64,000 bases of DNA, taken from assembly GCF_040564635.1 (NCBI RefSeq), contig NZ_CP159837.1:6187001-6251000 (forward strand), given 5' to 3'. The notes beneath the pieces are model-generated. The model made no database searches. It had not been told where the DNA came from and saw nothing but the letters and a program-made list of their open reading frames with translations. Position numbers and translations under genes: made by a program. The DNA is from Planktothricoides raciborskii GIHE-MW2. GTDB taxonomy: Bacteria; Cyanobacteriota; Cyanobacteriia; Cyanobacteriales; Laspinemataceae. Below, in pieces: positions 10,021-19,028 of this stretch (the first letter of the stretch is position 1; the number at the start of each line of letters is the position of its first letter).

Positions 10021-10665
10021 TTATTCGATCAAAAAGATATCGTCGCAATCGTTATCAATAATTGCCGTAGCCGCTTGTTTGGGGTTGTCTCGTTTTAGGT
10101 GAATTTTTTGGGCGGGAAAGTAGATGGTTTGATAAGCATGAATTGTTGCTTCGGGAGATAATCCTTCTTGCGATCGCGGAATAGCTCTGTTTAAGGCAGT
10201 TTCCCAGCTACATTCCACCCAAAAAGACAGGTCATAATAGGATTGAAACTCTTTTTTTAATAAAAATATTCCTTCTAAGATAATGATATTAATATCGGCA
10301 AATTCGTAGTGATGCGGGCGATATTTTCTGGCGGTTTCTTCGGCATAATCCATTTCCAGGGAAATTGAGCGAAACTGGCGGAGTGGGAAGACTAATTTAG
10401 TGAATAATTCATCAAAGCGAATAGCATGATGATAAAAATGTTCTGCGGGGTTGTTCTGGCTAAATCGCTGGTTGGGTAAATTCAGCCAGCCATCAATATT
10501 AATACTGGCTACTCGGAGATTTCTTTGTCGTAGCATACTGACAATTTTTTCCGCTAAATAGCCTTTTCCCGATGCATCAATTCCAGATATTGCTACTAAC
10601 ATCGCTGACTGGTTAGAAAGGAATGAACCCTGAGAAGCGATCGCATCTATAATCGGCAAAATCAT
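10021..10665 (-). CDS. Uridine kinase-like P-loop kinase
   Basis: A 214-residue protein with Walker A motif GIDASGKG near residue 30. It continues with the phosphoribulokinase/uridine kinase pattern: INIDGWLNLPNQRF for the substrate Asp region, EHFYHHAIRFDEL, and IIILEGIFLLK with the catalytic-site Glu. It probably phosphorylates a nucleoside or a similar small molecule with ATP. It is close to Udk-type proteins but not a textbook Udk, so no symbol is given. Its promoter region runs into a cluster of palindromic repeats. Confidence 0.8.
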   Translation of the reverse strand: MILPIIDAIASQGSFLSNQSAMLVAISGIDASGKGYLAEKIVSMLRQRNLRVASINIDGWLNLPNQRFSQNNPAEHFYHHAIRFDELFTKLVFPLRQFRSISLEMDYAEETARKYRPHHYEFADINIIILEGIFLLKKEFQSYYDLSFWVECSWETALNRAIPRSQEGLSPEATIHAYQTIYFPAQKIHLKRDNPKQAATAIIDNDCDDIFLIE

Positions 10666-10693
10666 ATAGTTATACCATTGATAATTTGGGTTG

Positions 10694-10850
10694 CGAAAAA
10701 GAAACCGGGTTTCTGAACCTCACAGTTAACCCCAAGAAACCTCAAGAAACCGGGTTTCTGTGGTGCTAATGTAGGGGCGAATGGCCATTCGCCCCTACGG
10801 TTGTTTTAACAAAAGAAACCCGGTTTCTGAACCTCACAGTTAACCTCAAA
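10694..10850. repeat. Composite palindromic repeat unit
   Basis: The stretch holds AGAAACCGGGTTTCT-type palindromes at about 10698, 10750 and 10815, each followed by CTGAACCTCACAGTTAAC or CTGTGGTGCTAATG. In the middle is a second palindrome built on GGGCGAATGGCCATTCGCCC. The same composite recurs at 11400-11600, which marks it as one mobile or amplified unit. Confidence 0.85.
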
Positions 10851-10884
10851 TGCCGTGATATTTTCTGATTTTTTCTCGGACTTA

Positions 10885-11019
10885 TCAGCCATATAAAGCA
10901 ATATAGGTAATAATGCTAATGGCAATTGTGTCATTCTCACGAGTATTTAAAGCATTAATTACTTGAATGTTGCCATTGATAATATAGCTACAGTGATTGG
11001 TATCTAGTAAATAAGACAT
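10885..11019 (-). pseudogene. Truncated VapC-like PIN-domain toxin
   Basis: Only 44 residues remain of a PIN domain. MSYLLDTNHCSYIINGN carries the first metal-binding Asp, and AISIITYIALYG corresponds to the second strand of a VapC, where an acidic residue is normal. The later acidic residues and ~90 residues are missing, and the downstream DNA shows no continuation. It lies directly after an antitoxin-like gene in the same direction. I judge the toxin to be dead. Confidence 0.65.
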
Positions 11020-11023
11020 GATA

Positions 11024-11284
11024 TTAAAACTGGGTTTCTGAGCGAGTTTCGTAAACGAAATTAAGGCACTCTTCCAAGTCATCCCCCTGCCAAGTACCGG
11101 CGAATTTTAGTAAATCTTTGGCGGTTTTACCTCTTTTTAGCGGGGGCAATTTTCGCAAGGAAGATGCTTTATTTGGTTCGGTTGCTTCTAGGGAGTCGAG
11201 AAACTCACTCACGAGGGCAAGTCTTTCCGGTGAGAGGTGATTCACTTGGCTGGTGATTTTTTGGCGTAATTCAGTTGTATTCAT
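11024..11284 (-). CDS. Antitoxin-like small protein
   Basis: An 86-residue protein: a helical N-terminus (LRQKITSQVNHLSPERLALVSEFLDSLE), a basic middle, and a C-terminal motif FAGTWQGDDLEECLNFVYETR. The last motif is shared with the protein at 14092 and is typical of cyanobacterial antitoxins that pair with PIN toxins. The neighbouring vapC-like gene is truncated, so this antitoxin is now an orphan here. Its last bases run into a repeat of the GGGTTTCTG family. Confidence 0.7.
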   Translation of the reverse strand: MNTTELRQKITSQVNHLSPERLALVSEFLDSLEATEPNKASSLRKLPPLKRGKTAKDLLKFAGTWQGDDLEECLNFVYETRSETQF

Positions 11285-11334
11285 GGTTTGGTTAAGTAAG
11301 TTAATTTAATTATAGCGTAATTGTCGTGGAGAAA

Positions 11335-11752
11335 AAAAACCGGGTTTCTGTGGTGGAGAAAAGAAACCGGGTTTCTGTGGTGGAGAAAAGAAACCGGGTT
11401 TCTGTGGTGCTAATGTAGGGGCGAATGGCCATTCGCCCCTACGGTTGTTTTCACAAAAGAAACCCGGTTTCTGAACCTCACAGTTAACTCCAAGAAACCT
11501 CAAGAAACCGGGTTTCTGTGGTGCTAATGTAGGGGCGAATGGCCATTCGCCCCTACGGTTGTTTTCACAAAAGAAACCCGGTTTCTGAGCCGACTGTACC
11601 CAAAAAAGAAACCGGGTTTCTGTCGTGGAGAAAAGAAACCAGGTTTCTGTGGTGCTAATGTAGGGGCGAATGGCCATTCGCCCCTACGGTTGTTGCCAAA
11701 AAGAAACCCGGTTTCTGGGCTGCCAAAAATAAACCCGGTTTCTGGGCTTCTC
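11335..11752. repeat. Dense array of two palindrome families
   Basis: About ten AGAAACCGGGTTTCT-type palindromes and three GGGCGAATGGCCATTCGCCC palindromes alternate in composite units, linked by GGTTGTTTTCACAAAAG or TGTGGTGCTAATG. Open frames across it are repeats, not genes. It lies just upstream of the NACHT gene. Confidence 0.9.
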
Positions 11753-11822
11753 AACCTAGGGACGCAATAGAATTAGAATATTTAATCAAAGGTTTAAGGT
11801 GCGTTGAGGTGAGGGTTAAGTC

Positions 11823-13616
11823 ATGCTAGTTGATATTTTAATGTTATTTGCTGGCCCTGTAGCGAAGCAAGCAGTCGGCGATATTCGCCAGTGGGCACAG
11901 AAGAAAGCCGAGGAACAAAAGGACCACATTGAACAAGCCCTGCTAAAGGCCCACCACCGGGCTTTAGAAAAAATTTGCGGCTATTGTCAGGGTACACCAG
12001 AGTGGGAAGGGACTCAGCCGCAAATTCTTGCACGGATAAATCAGCTAAAGCAAGATGGTGAAGTGATACTAGGCATGGTGGAGGCGGGGCAGTCTCCGGG
12101 AGTTGAGGGCGGTTTGGGGCAACCTCAACAGCAGGAAATTGCCAAACAATTGACGCAGCGCCTAGAACAAGAACATCAATGGTTGCGAGAAGCCCCTCCG
12201 GTATTAGTGCGGGCATTTCAAGGTTTATATTTACCAATGCTAGTGCATTATTTCCGCTTAGAAATTAAATATAATGACGTGGTTTTTCGTACCTTAGCCC
12301 ACGATTTGCTCACCGAAATTGGCGGGAAAGTCGGCAATATCGATCGGGAACACCAGCAAATTCGGGTGAGAATTGATGAGGGTGTGGATACATTTATCGC
12401 CTCTTGTCAGGGGTTAGATGAACGGTTTAATCAAGTGCTGAAAACCTTAAAAGGGACGAGTCCCGTTCCGGCGGATTTTTCGGCTTTTATTCAGGAAAAA
12501 ACCCAGGAATTTTTTGGCCGAGAATTTGTGTTTGAGGAAATTCAGAAATTTTGCCATAAACAAGCCAAGGGTTATTTTATCATAGAAGCTGAACCCGGAG
12601 TAGGTAAGAGTGCGTTGTTAGCCCAATATGTGCAGCAAACCGGATGTTTGGCTTATTTTAATATCCTCTCAGAAAACCGCACCAGCACCGATGATTTTAT
12701 TAAAAGTATTTGCGCTCAACTGATTTCTCGCTATGGGTTAGCTTATGACTTGCCCCTGCATCCGGATAATACCCGCAATGGCAATTTTTTGAGTAAGTTA
12801 TTAACGGAAGCGGCGGCAAAAACTGACCGTTTAGTGATTGCGGTGGATGCCTTGGATGAGGTGGATCTAAACACCCAAAGTCCGGGGGTAAATGTGCTTT
12901 ATCTCCCGGCAACTTTACCCAATGGGGTCTATTTTATCCTGACCAAACGCCCGAAGCCTTTGCCTTTTGTGGTATCGGCACCGCAGCAGGAGTTTGATAT
13001 GATGTCCCCTGAATATTATCAGGCGAATTTAGCGGATATTCAAGGGTTTATTCGGTATCGCTGCCAACGAGAACCGATCCAACGCTGGCTAACTGCCCAA
13101 GGGGTGACAGAGGCGAAATTTACGGAAGTATTGGCAGAGAATAGCGAGAATAATTTTATGTATTTAAAGTATGTTCTCGATGATATTGAAAAGTGGGATA
13201 TTGAGAAGGGAAAATATGCGGATTTGAACTTGGCAAATTTGCCCAAGGGTTTGGAACAATATTATGAGCAACATTGGCAACGTATGGGAATGATGACTAA
13301 GCCGTTACCTCGGACTAAGTTAAAAATTATCTATTTATTGTCCAAAACTCGTAAGCCTGTGTCCTGCGATTTGTTGGCGTATTTTGCTGAGGAAGACCCG
13401 TTAACGGTGCAGGATGTTTTGGATGAATGGGAGCAATTTTTACGCCATCGGTCTGTGGAGAATGAGGAGGTTTATAGTATTTACCACAAGAGTTTTCAGG
13501 ACTTTTTATTCAATAAGAGAACGGTACAAAAGGCGGGGATATCTTTGCGGGATATTGAACAGGCGATCGCAGATAACTTGTGGGAAGATTTATATGGAAA
13601 AGATGAGAATAATTAG
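11823..13616 (+). CDS. NACHT/STAND ATPase lacking its own repeat sensor
   Basis: A 597-residue protein. Residues 1-210 are helical with a hydrophobic start (MLVDILMLFAGP) and belong to no effector family I recognise. The NTPase begins near residue 220, with Walker A EAEPGVGKSALLAQ (~256) and Walker B RLVIAVDALDEVD (~338). A winged-helix-like end holds the typical YSIYHKSFQDFLFNK and DNLWEDLYG. A canonical STAND receptor would go straight on into a helical linker and WD40 repeats. Here those parts start in a separate gene 1.1 kb downstream (14745). STAND ATPases are switch-like sensors in signalling, death and anti-phage defence. The last six codons are part of a 189-bp tandem duplication. Confidence 0.85.
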   Translation: MLVDILMLFAGPVAKQAVGDIRQWAQKKAEEQKDHIEQALLKAHHRALEKICGYCQGTPEWEGTQPQILARINQLKQDGEVILGMVEAGQSPGVEGGLGQPQQQEIAKQLTQRLEQEHQWLREAPPVLVRAFQGLYLPMLVHYFRLEIKYNDVVFRTLAHDLLTEIGGKVGNIDREHQQIRVRIDEGVDTFIASCQGLDERFNQVLKTLKGTSPVPADFSAFIQEKTQEFFGREFVFEEIQKFCHKQAKGYFIIEAEPGVGKSALLAQYVQQTGCLAYFNILSENRTSTDDFIKSICAQLISRYGLAYDLPLHPDNTRNGNFLSKLLTEAAAKTDRLVIAVDALDEVDLNTQSPGVNVLYLPATLPNGVYFILTKRPKPLPFVVSAPQQEFDMMSPEYYQANLADIQGFIRYRCQREPIQRWLTAQGVTEAKFTEVLAENSENNFMYLKYVLDDIEKWDIEKGKYADLNLANLPKGLEQYYEQHWQRMGMMTKPLPRTKLKIIYLLSKTRKPVSCDLLAYFAEEDPLTVQDVLDEWEQFLRHRSVENEEVYSIYHKSFQDFLFNKRTVQKAGISLRDIEQAIADNLWEDLYGKDENN

Positions 13617-13974
13617 TAGGTTGGGTTGACGCAGGAAACCCAACAAAAATCAAACCACAGCCAGGTTACAGCGGTTTTCTATTAAATCTACCACAAACAC
13701 CTGTAGGGGCGAAGCATTCCGGCAAATAAATCATTGCTGAAAATATTAATCTGAATACCGGAATGCTTCGCCCGATAGTGGTTTAGAAAAGATGAGAATA
13801 ATTAGTAGGTTGGGTTGAGGAACGAAACCCAACAAAAATTAAACCAAAGCCAGGTTACAGCGGTTTTCTATTAAATCTACCACAAACACCTGTAGGGGCG
13901 AAGCATTCCGGCAAATAAATCATTGCTGAAAATATTAATCTGAATACCGGAATGCTTCGCCCGATCGTGGTTCA
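13597..13974. repeat. 189-bp tandem duplication spanning the NACHT gene end
   Basis: Two copies with an offset of 189 bases begin at GAAAAGATGAGAATAATTAG (13597 and 13786). Each holds TAGGTTGGGTTGA, a shared GGTTACAGCGGTTTTC stretch, and an inverted pair of GGGGCGAAGCATTCCGG and CCGGAATGCTTCGCCC. The first copy includes the last codons and stop of the NACHT gene. A shortened trace (GAGGAGAATAATTAG) recurs at ~14080. Confidence 0.92.
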
Positions 13975-14091
13975 GGAAGAAAGAAAATTGCTGTAGAGTC
14001 CGAGTGCGTTGGGTTTCGCTTCGCTCTACCCAACCTACGAAAAACTGATAATTTTTGGCAGGGTTTGTATGGAGAATGATGAGGAGAATAA

Positions 14092-14346
14092 TTAGCTAAA
14101 TAACACAGGGCGACGAGTCTCATAAACCATTTTTAGACAATCCTCCAAATCATCACCAGACCAAGTTCCAGCGTGTCTGAGAAAAGACCGACCGGAAGCC
14201 GGACGAAAAGGGGCAGGATTGTCTGGAGATGGCGACTGGGTTGGATTAGAGAGAACTGTCACCCGCACTTGGCATCCCGCTAAGGCATCGGCATGGCTGA
14301 CAATTTCTTCCCAAGTTCCCTCGATTTCTAGTGGTTTTGTTGTCAT
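14092..14346 (-). CDS. Orphan antitoxin-like protein
   Basis: An 84-residue protein beginning MTTKPLEIEGTWEEIVSHAD, an opening common in cyanobacterial antitoxins with a strand-like DNA-binding start. It ends LRHAGTWSGDDLEDCLKMVYETR, matching the tail of the protein at 11024. No toxin gene is adjacent; repeat DNA follows on both sides. It sits on the opposite strand between the two halves of the STAND pair. Confidence 0.7.
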   Translation of the reverse strand: MTTKPLEIEGTWEEIVSHADALAGCQVRVTVLSNPTQSPSPDNPAPFRPASGRSFLRHAGTWSGDDLEDCLKMVYETRRPVLFS

Positions 14347-14399
14347 AGAATATCCTATTTAATATTGCCCTTGAATTGATTATAGCGGTTTTCTTTCTT

Positions 14400-14660
14400 A
14401 CTAAACCGCGATCGGGCGAAGCATTCCGGTAGTAGGGGCGAATGGCCATTCGCCCCTACAATATTCTAAGCAATAGGTTATCTGCCGGAATGCTTCGCCC
14501 CTACAGGTGTTTGTGGTTTATTTAATAGTTTCTCGTAGGTTGGGTAGAGCGAAGCGAAACCCAACGCACTGAACCACGATCGGGCGAAGCATTCCGGTAT
14601 TCAGGTTAATCTTTTAAGCAATAGGTTATCTGCCGGAATGCTTCGCCCCTACAAATCCGC
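14400..14660. repeat. Palindromic repeat cluster before the WD40 gene
   Basis: Copies of GGGCGAAGCATTCCGG and its complement flank one GGGCGAATGGCCATTCGCCC palindrome, followed by a TAGGTTGGGTAGAGCGAAGC copy. The order is the mirror image of the block at 13680-14030, so the antitoxin-like gene is bracketed by inverted copies of the same material. Confidence 0.85.
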
Positions 14661-14744
14661 CGTGGTTTTCATTGTGGTTTATTTAATAGAAAATCGCTGT
14701 ATAGTAGGGAGCAAGAACGCCCTATTCCGCTTTAACCTGTAGCC

Positions 14745-17588
14745 ATGACCGACTTCAGCCAAAAACTCAATAAACTATCCCCAGAAAAGCGGCGCTATGC
14801 CCTGGATACCCTGCCCGGTCATCTCGTCAGCACCGCCAAAACTGCACGGCTGTACCAATTGCTCACGGATTTTGACTTTATCCAGGCAAAACTGGCGGAG
14901 TGCGGGGTGCAAGCCTTAATTGAAGATTACAATTTGGCGATGAGTGCCGATGTTTTACTGAACCCGGAACAGACGGAAACCCTGCAATTAATCGCGGGGA
15001 CGTTGCGGCTATCGACTCATATTTTAGAACCGGATAAGACCCAACTAGCGGGGCAATTTCTGGGGCGGTTGTTGTCTTTTGAGAATCCAGAGATTGTCGC
15101 TTTACTAGAACAAGCTAAACAATGGCGCGAAAACACCTGGTTTCGTCCCCTCACTGCCAACCTCACCCCTCCCGGCGGGCCACTGATTCGCACCTTTGCT
15201 GGGCATAGAAGCCGGGTAAATGCAGTAGCCATGACCCTGGACGGCCTTCAAGCGGTTTCCGCATCCGATGATGAAACCCTGAAACTGTGGGATTTGGCTA
15301 CGGGGAAGAAACTGGCCACTTTCACGGGGCATAGTAACGCGGTAAATGCAGTAGCCATTACCCCGGACGGGAAACGAGCGGTTTCCGCATCCGAGGATGA
15401 CACCCTGAAACTGTGGGATTTGGCTACGGGGACGGAACTGGCCACCTTCACGGGGCATAGTAACGCGGTACAAGCAGTAGCCATTACCCCAGACGGGAAA
15501 CAAGCGGTTTCCGCATCCTGGGATGAAACCCTGAAACTGTGGGATTTGGCTACGGGGTCGGAACTGGCCACCTTCACGGGGCATAGTGACGGGGTAACAG
15601 CAGTAGCCATCACCCCAGACGGCCTTCAAGCGGTTTCCGCGTCCTATGATGACACCCTGAAACTGTGGGATTTGGCTACGGGGTCGGAACTGGCCACCTT
15701 CAGGGGGCATAGTGACGGGGTAGAAGCAGTAGCCATCACCCCGGACGGCCTTCAAGCGGTTTCCGCATCCTCGGATAACACCCTGAAACTGTGGGATTTG
15801 GCTACCGGGTCGGAACTGGCCACTTTCACGGGGCATAGTAGCAGGGTGACAGCAGTAGCCATCACCCCGGACGGCCTTCAAGCGGTTTCCGCATCCTTTG
15901 AAACCCTGAAACTGTGGGATTTGGCTACGGGGTCGGAACTGGCCACCTTCAGGGGGCATAGTGACGGGGTAGAAGCAGTAGCCATCACCCCGGACGGCCT
16001 TCAAGCGGTTTCCGCATCCTTTGAAACCCTGAAACTGTGGGATTTGGCTACGGGGTCGGAACTGGCCACCTTCAGGGGGCATAGTGGCGGGGTAGAAGCA
16101 GTAGCCATCACCCCGGACGGCCTTCAAGCGGTTTCCGCATCCTTTGAAACCCTGAAACTGTGGGATTTGGCTACGGGGTCGGAACTGGCCACCTTCAGGG
16201 GGCATAGTCGCGGGGTAGAAGCAGTAGCCATCACCCCGGACGGCCTTCAAGCGGTTTCCGCATCCTCGGATAACACCCTGAAACTGTGGGATTTGGCTAC
16301 GGGGTCGCAACTGACCACCTTCAGGGGGCATAGTCGCGGGGTAAATGCAGTAGCGATCGCCCCGGACGGGAAACGAGCGGTTTCCCCATCCGGGGATCAC
16401 ACCCTGAAACTGTGGGATTTGGCTACGGGGTCGGAACTGGCCACCTTCACCGGGCATAGTGGCTCGGTATATGCAGTAGCCATTACCCCGGACGGCCTTC
16501 AAGCGGTTTCCGCATCCTGGGATGAAACCCTGAAACTGTGGGATTTGGCTACGGGGTCGGAACTGGCCACTTTCACGGGGCATAGGTACTCGGTAGAAGC
16601 AGTAGCCATCACCCCGGACGGGAAAAAAGCGGTTTCCGCATCCTATGACACCCTAAAACTGTGGGATTTGGCTACGGGGTCGGAACTGGCCACCTTCACG
16701 GGGCATAGTGGCTTGGTAAATGCAGTAGCCATCACCCCGGAGGGGAAACAAGCGGTTTCCGCATCCTGGGATGAAACCCTGAAACTGTGGGATTTGGCTA
16801 CGGGGGAAGAGTTAGCCACCTTTACCGGAGAGGCTAGGATGCGTTCCTGTGCCGTTGCTGCTGATGGGGTAGTGGTGGCGGGGGATGAGTCAGGGGTGGT
16901 GCATTTTCTGCGGTTGGAGGGGGTGGATTTTCTGCGGTTGGAGAGAAATGCCCCCTTAACCTTGCCTTCTGAAAGTCCCTTGAGTTTACTGTCTGAGGGC
17001 TTATCTCTGGTACAGCAGGGACGAGAGGAGGAGGCGATGTCCTGCTGGGAGAAAGCGGTCAAACTGCGACCCGATGCTGCCCCGATGATTTGGGGAAATG
17101 GGGAAAAAGCTCTCTCTAAACAAGGTGAAGCGCTGTGGGAAGCAAAAAACTATGAAGGGGCGGTGCGTTGTTTTCAAGGGGCGGTAAAAGTGCAACCGGG
17201 TAACGCTGAATATTGGCATTGTTTGGCAGCGTCACAATACAATTCTGGGGATGCAGAAGCGGCACTGTCTAGTTATGAAACTGCCTTAAAGTTACAACCT
17301 GACGACGCTAATATTTGGGATAATCGCGGTTATGCTTTGTTTAGTTTAGGTCGCTATGAGGAGGCAATGGCGAGTCACCAAAAAGCCTTAGAGTTAGACT
17401 CTAATTATGCCAATGCTTACTATAATATTGCTTGTCTTTATGGGGTGCAAGGGGATGTAGATTTAGCGGTTGAAAACTTACAACGGGCGATTTCGTTAGA
17501 TTCAGAATGTCGCGAGGTGGCGAAAACTGAAAATCACTTCGATAGGATTCGCGGGGATAGTCGATTTCGGGCGTTGTTAGGGGAGTGA
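14745..17588 (+). CDS. WD40-TPR protein, sensor half of a split STAND receptor
   Basis: A 947-residue protein. Residues 1-145 match the helical linker that normally joins NACHT to WD40 (LSPEKRRYALDTLPGHLVS, FDFIQAKLAECGVQALIEDY). Residues ~149-695 hold 13 clear WD40 units plus a degenerate fourteenth, each about 42 residues with TLKLWDLATG and FTGHS. Fourteen blades would make two seven-bladed propellers. Residues ~720-945 hold about four TPR units (NAEYWHCLAASQYNSGDAEA, NIWDNRGYALFSLGRYEEA). There is no enzymatic domain. The DNA of the WD units is nearly identical, which points to recent amplification. It probably works with the NACHT ATPase at 11823. Confidence 0.88.
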   Translation: MTDFSQKLNKLSPEKRRYALDTLPGHLVSTAKTARLYQLLTDFDFIQAKLAECGVQALIEDYNLAMSADVLLNPEQTETLQLIAGTLRLSTHILEPDKTQLAGQFLGRLLSFENPEIVALLEQAKQWRENTWFRPLTANLTPPGGPLIRTFAGHRSRVNAVAMTLDGLQAVSASDDETLKLWDLATGKKLATFTGHSNAVNAVAITPDGKRAVSASEDDTLKLWDLATGTELATFTGHSNAVQAVAITPDGKQAVSASWDETLKLWDLATGSELATFTGHSDGVTAVAITPDGLQAVSASYDDTLKLWDLATGSELATFRGHSDGVEAVAITPDGLQAVSASSDNTLKLWDLATGSELATFTGHSSRVTAVAITPDGLQAVSASFETLKLWDLATGSELATFRGHSDGVEAVAITPDGLQAVSASFETLKLWDLATGSELATFRGHSGGVEAVAITPDGLQAVSASFETLKLWDLATGSELATFRGHSRGVEAVAITPDGLQAVSASSDNTLKLWDLATGSQLTTFRGHSRGVNAVAIAPDGKRAVSPSGDHTLKLWDLATGSELATFTGHSGSVYAVAITPDGLQAVSASWDETLKLWDLATGSELATFTGHRYSVEAVAITPDGKKAVSASYDTLKLWDLATGSELATFTGHSGLVNAVAITPEGKQAVSASWDETLKLWDLATGEELATFTGEARMRSCAVAADGVVVAGDESGVVHFLRLEGVDFLRLERNAPLTLPSESPLSLLSEGLSLVQQGREEEAMSCWEKAVKLRPDAAPMIWGNGEKALSKQGEALWEAKNYEGAVRCFQGAVKVQPGNAEYWHCLAASQYNSGDAEAALSSYETALKLQPDDANIWDNRGYALFSLGRYEEAMASHQKALELDSNYANAYYNIACLYGVQGDVDLAVENLQRAISLDSECREVAKTENHFDRIRGDSRFRALLGE

Positions 17589-17712
17589 GAAACCGGGTTT
17601 TTGTCGTGGAGAAAAGAAACCGGGTTTCTGTGGTGGTAATTACGGTTAACGGTTGTTGCCAAAAAGAAACCCGGTTTCTGAACCCCCAAAAAGAAACCCG
17701 GTTTCTGAACAT
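17589..17712. repeat. AGAAACCGGGTTTCT repeats after the WD40 gene
   Basis: Four palindromes of the 15-bp family (two in each orientation) follow the stop codon at once. Opposite copies can pair into a longer stem, so the block may end transcription or protect the mRNA end. Confidence 0.85.
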
Positions 17713-17755
17713 TGTGATATTATAACTACAATCCATCAATAAAAATATCCTGATA

Positions 17756-18493
17756 ATGACCGATTTTATTTACCCGTTTCCGCCCTTATTTCCCGGTATT
17801 CTGATTAAACGCTATAAACGTTTTTTGGCTGATATTGAGTTGACAACCGGCGAAAAAATTACCGCCCATTGTGCCAACCCTGGGAAAATGTTGGGATTAT
17901 CAGAACCTGGGTTTCGGGTGATGGTTTCCCGCAGTGATAATCCTAAGAGAAAGTTAGCTTATAGTTTGGAGTTGGTGGAGGCAAAAAATCAGTACCAAGC
18001 TACCTGGGTGGGGGTGAATACCAGTTTACCCAATCAGGTGATTAAACTAGCATTAGAAAACCGCATTTTTCCCCAGTTAGGAGATTATAAAACCGTGAAG
18101 CCAGAGGTACGTTATGGTCAGGATAATAAGAGTCGCGTAGATTTTTTGTTGACCGGAAATTCAGGAAACAGCCCCATTTATGTAGAGGTAAAAAATGTGA
18201 CTTGGGCTGATGGGAATATTGCCCGTTTTCCTGATGCGGTGACGACCCGGGGACAGAAACATTTACAGGAGTTAATGGGAATTGTCGCTGCCGGGGGACG
18301 GGCGGTGACTTTATATTTTATTAACCGCAATGATTGCACTCATTTTGCTCCTGGGGATAGCATCGATCCGGTTTATGGTGCTAAGTTACGAGAGGCGATC
18401 GCCTGTGGAATGGAAATATTACCCTGTCGGTTTGAACCTAGTCCCCAAGGAGTAAAATTTTTGGGATTTGCTGAATTATGCGTCAATGATTAA
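17756..18493 (+). CDS. sfsA: SfsA family protein
   Basis: A 245-residue protein with the full SfsA pattern: LIKRYKRFLADIEL, the TAHCANPGKMLGL block, SRVDFLLTG and the nuclease-like core YVEVKNVTWADG, then FPDAVTTRGQKHL. The core carries D and ExK residues of a PD-(D/E)XK-like fold. SfsA was named from sugar fermentation stimulation in E. coli and binds DNA; its role in cyanobacteria is not known. Its length is normal. It has no close partner on this strand. Confidence 0.95.
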   Translation: MTDFIYPFPPLFPGILIKRYKRFLADIELTTGEKITAHCANPGKMLGLSEPGFRVMVSRSDNPKRKLAYSLELVEAKNQYQATWVGVNTSLPNQVIKLALENRIFPQLGDYKTVKPEVRYGQDNKSRVDFLLTGNSGNSPIYVEVKNVTWADGNIARFPDAVTTRGQKHLQELMGIVAAGGRAVTLYFINRNDCTHFAPGDSIDPVYGAKLREAIACGMEILPCRFEPSPQGVKFLGFAELCVND

Positions 18494-18508
18494 TCAATCA
18501 TTAATTAC

Positions 18509-18537
18509 CAAAAAAACAGGGTGGAAAATGCCCACCC
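18509..18537 (-). terminator. Rho-independent terminator for the small gene at 18570
   Basis: On the minus strand GGGTGG GCATTTT CCACCC is followed by TGTTTTTTT. It lies 33 bases past the stop of the minus-strand gene and also faces the end of sfsA. Confidence 0.75.
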
Positions 18538-18569
18538 GAATTATGTTAATTACGGTTTAATCAACCTTG

Positions 18570-18776
18570 CTAAATCGCCGGTAATTGAAGATTAAAAATG
18601 CCATTAGCCTCGCGTTGGATCGCGCCATTGTTAATAGCTTGATACAAGTTATGCAGGGCTTTTAAATCTGAAGGCTGGTAGACTTTCCAAGCTAAGACTT
18701 GGCGAATAAGTGCTTCGGACTCCACACTCATAACCCCAGTCATAAATGCTGACTGGACTAATTTATGAATCATCAT
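18570..18776 (-). CDS. Small conserved cyanobacterial protein
   Basis: A protein of 68 residues from MMIHKLVQSAFMTGVMSVES through RQVLAWKVYQPSDLKALHNLYQAINNG. I recognise this layout as a small cyanobacterial protein of unknown function. The frame extends four codons upstream to another ATG; MMIHKLVQ is the better family start. A good terminator follows it. Confidence 0.7.
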   Translation of the reverse strand: MMIHKLVQSAFMTGVMSVESEALIRQVLAWKVYQPSDLKALHNLYQAINNGAIQREANGIFNLQLPAI

Positions 18777-19028
18777 ACAAACACGCACCCTGGGAAATCA
18801 ATTTCTTCCTATATAACATAATTTTGCTCTTGAGTGGTTGAGTTATATCAGCTAACTTGGTGATTTTTAGCACTTTGATCGGTGATATCGATCGCAAAAT
18901 CTGGACGAGAAACCAGGAGTTATAGAAGAAACGGGGTTTTTTTTCACGATTAGGAGTGGATTTTGTAAACTGGAGCAACTAAATTTTAGTTTATGATTAG
19001 TTTGTGATTCAATTTATCATCTCATCCT

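Noticed and set aside
11306-11754. Minus-strand frames with repeated QKPGFF and GEWPFAPT
   Set aside because: They are the palindromic repeats translated; periodic DNA explains them fully.
15105-16583. 492-codon minus-strand frame through the WD40 region
   Set aside because: Antisense of the WD40 units; the regular unit length in DNA keeps the frame open.
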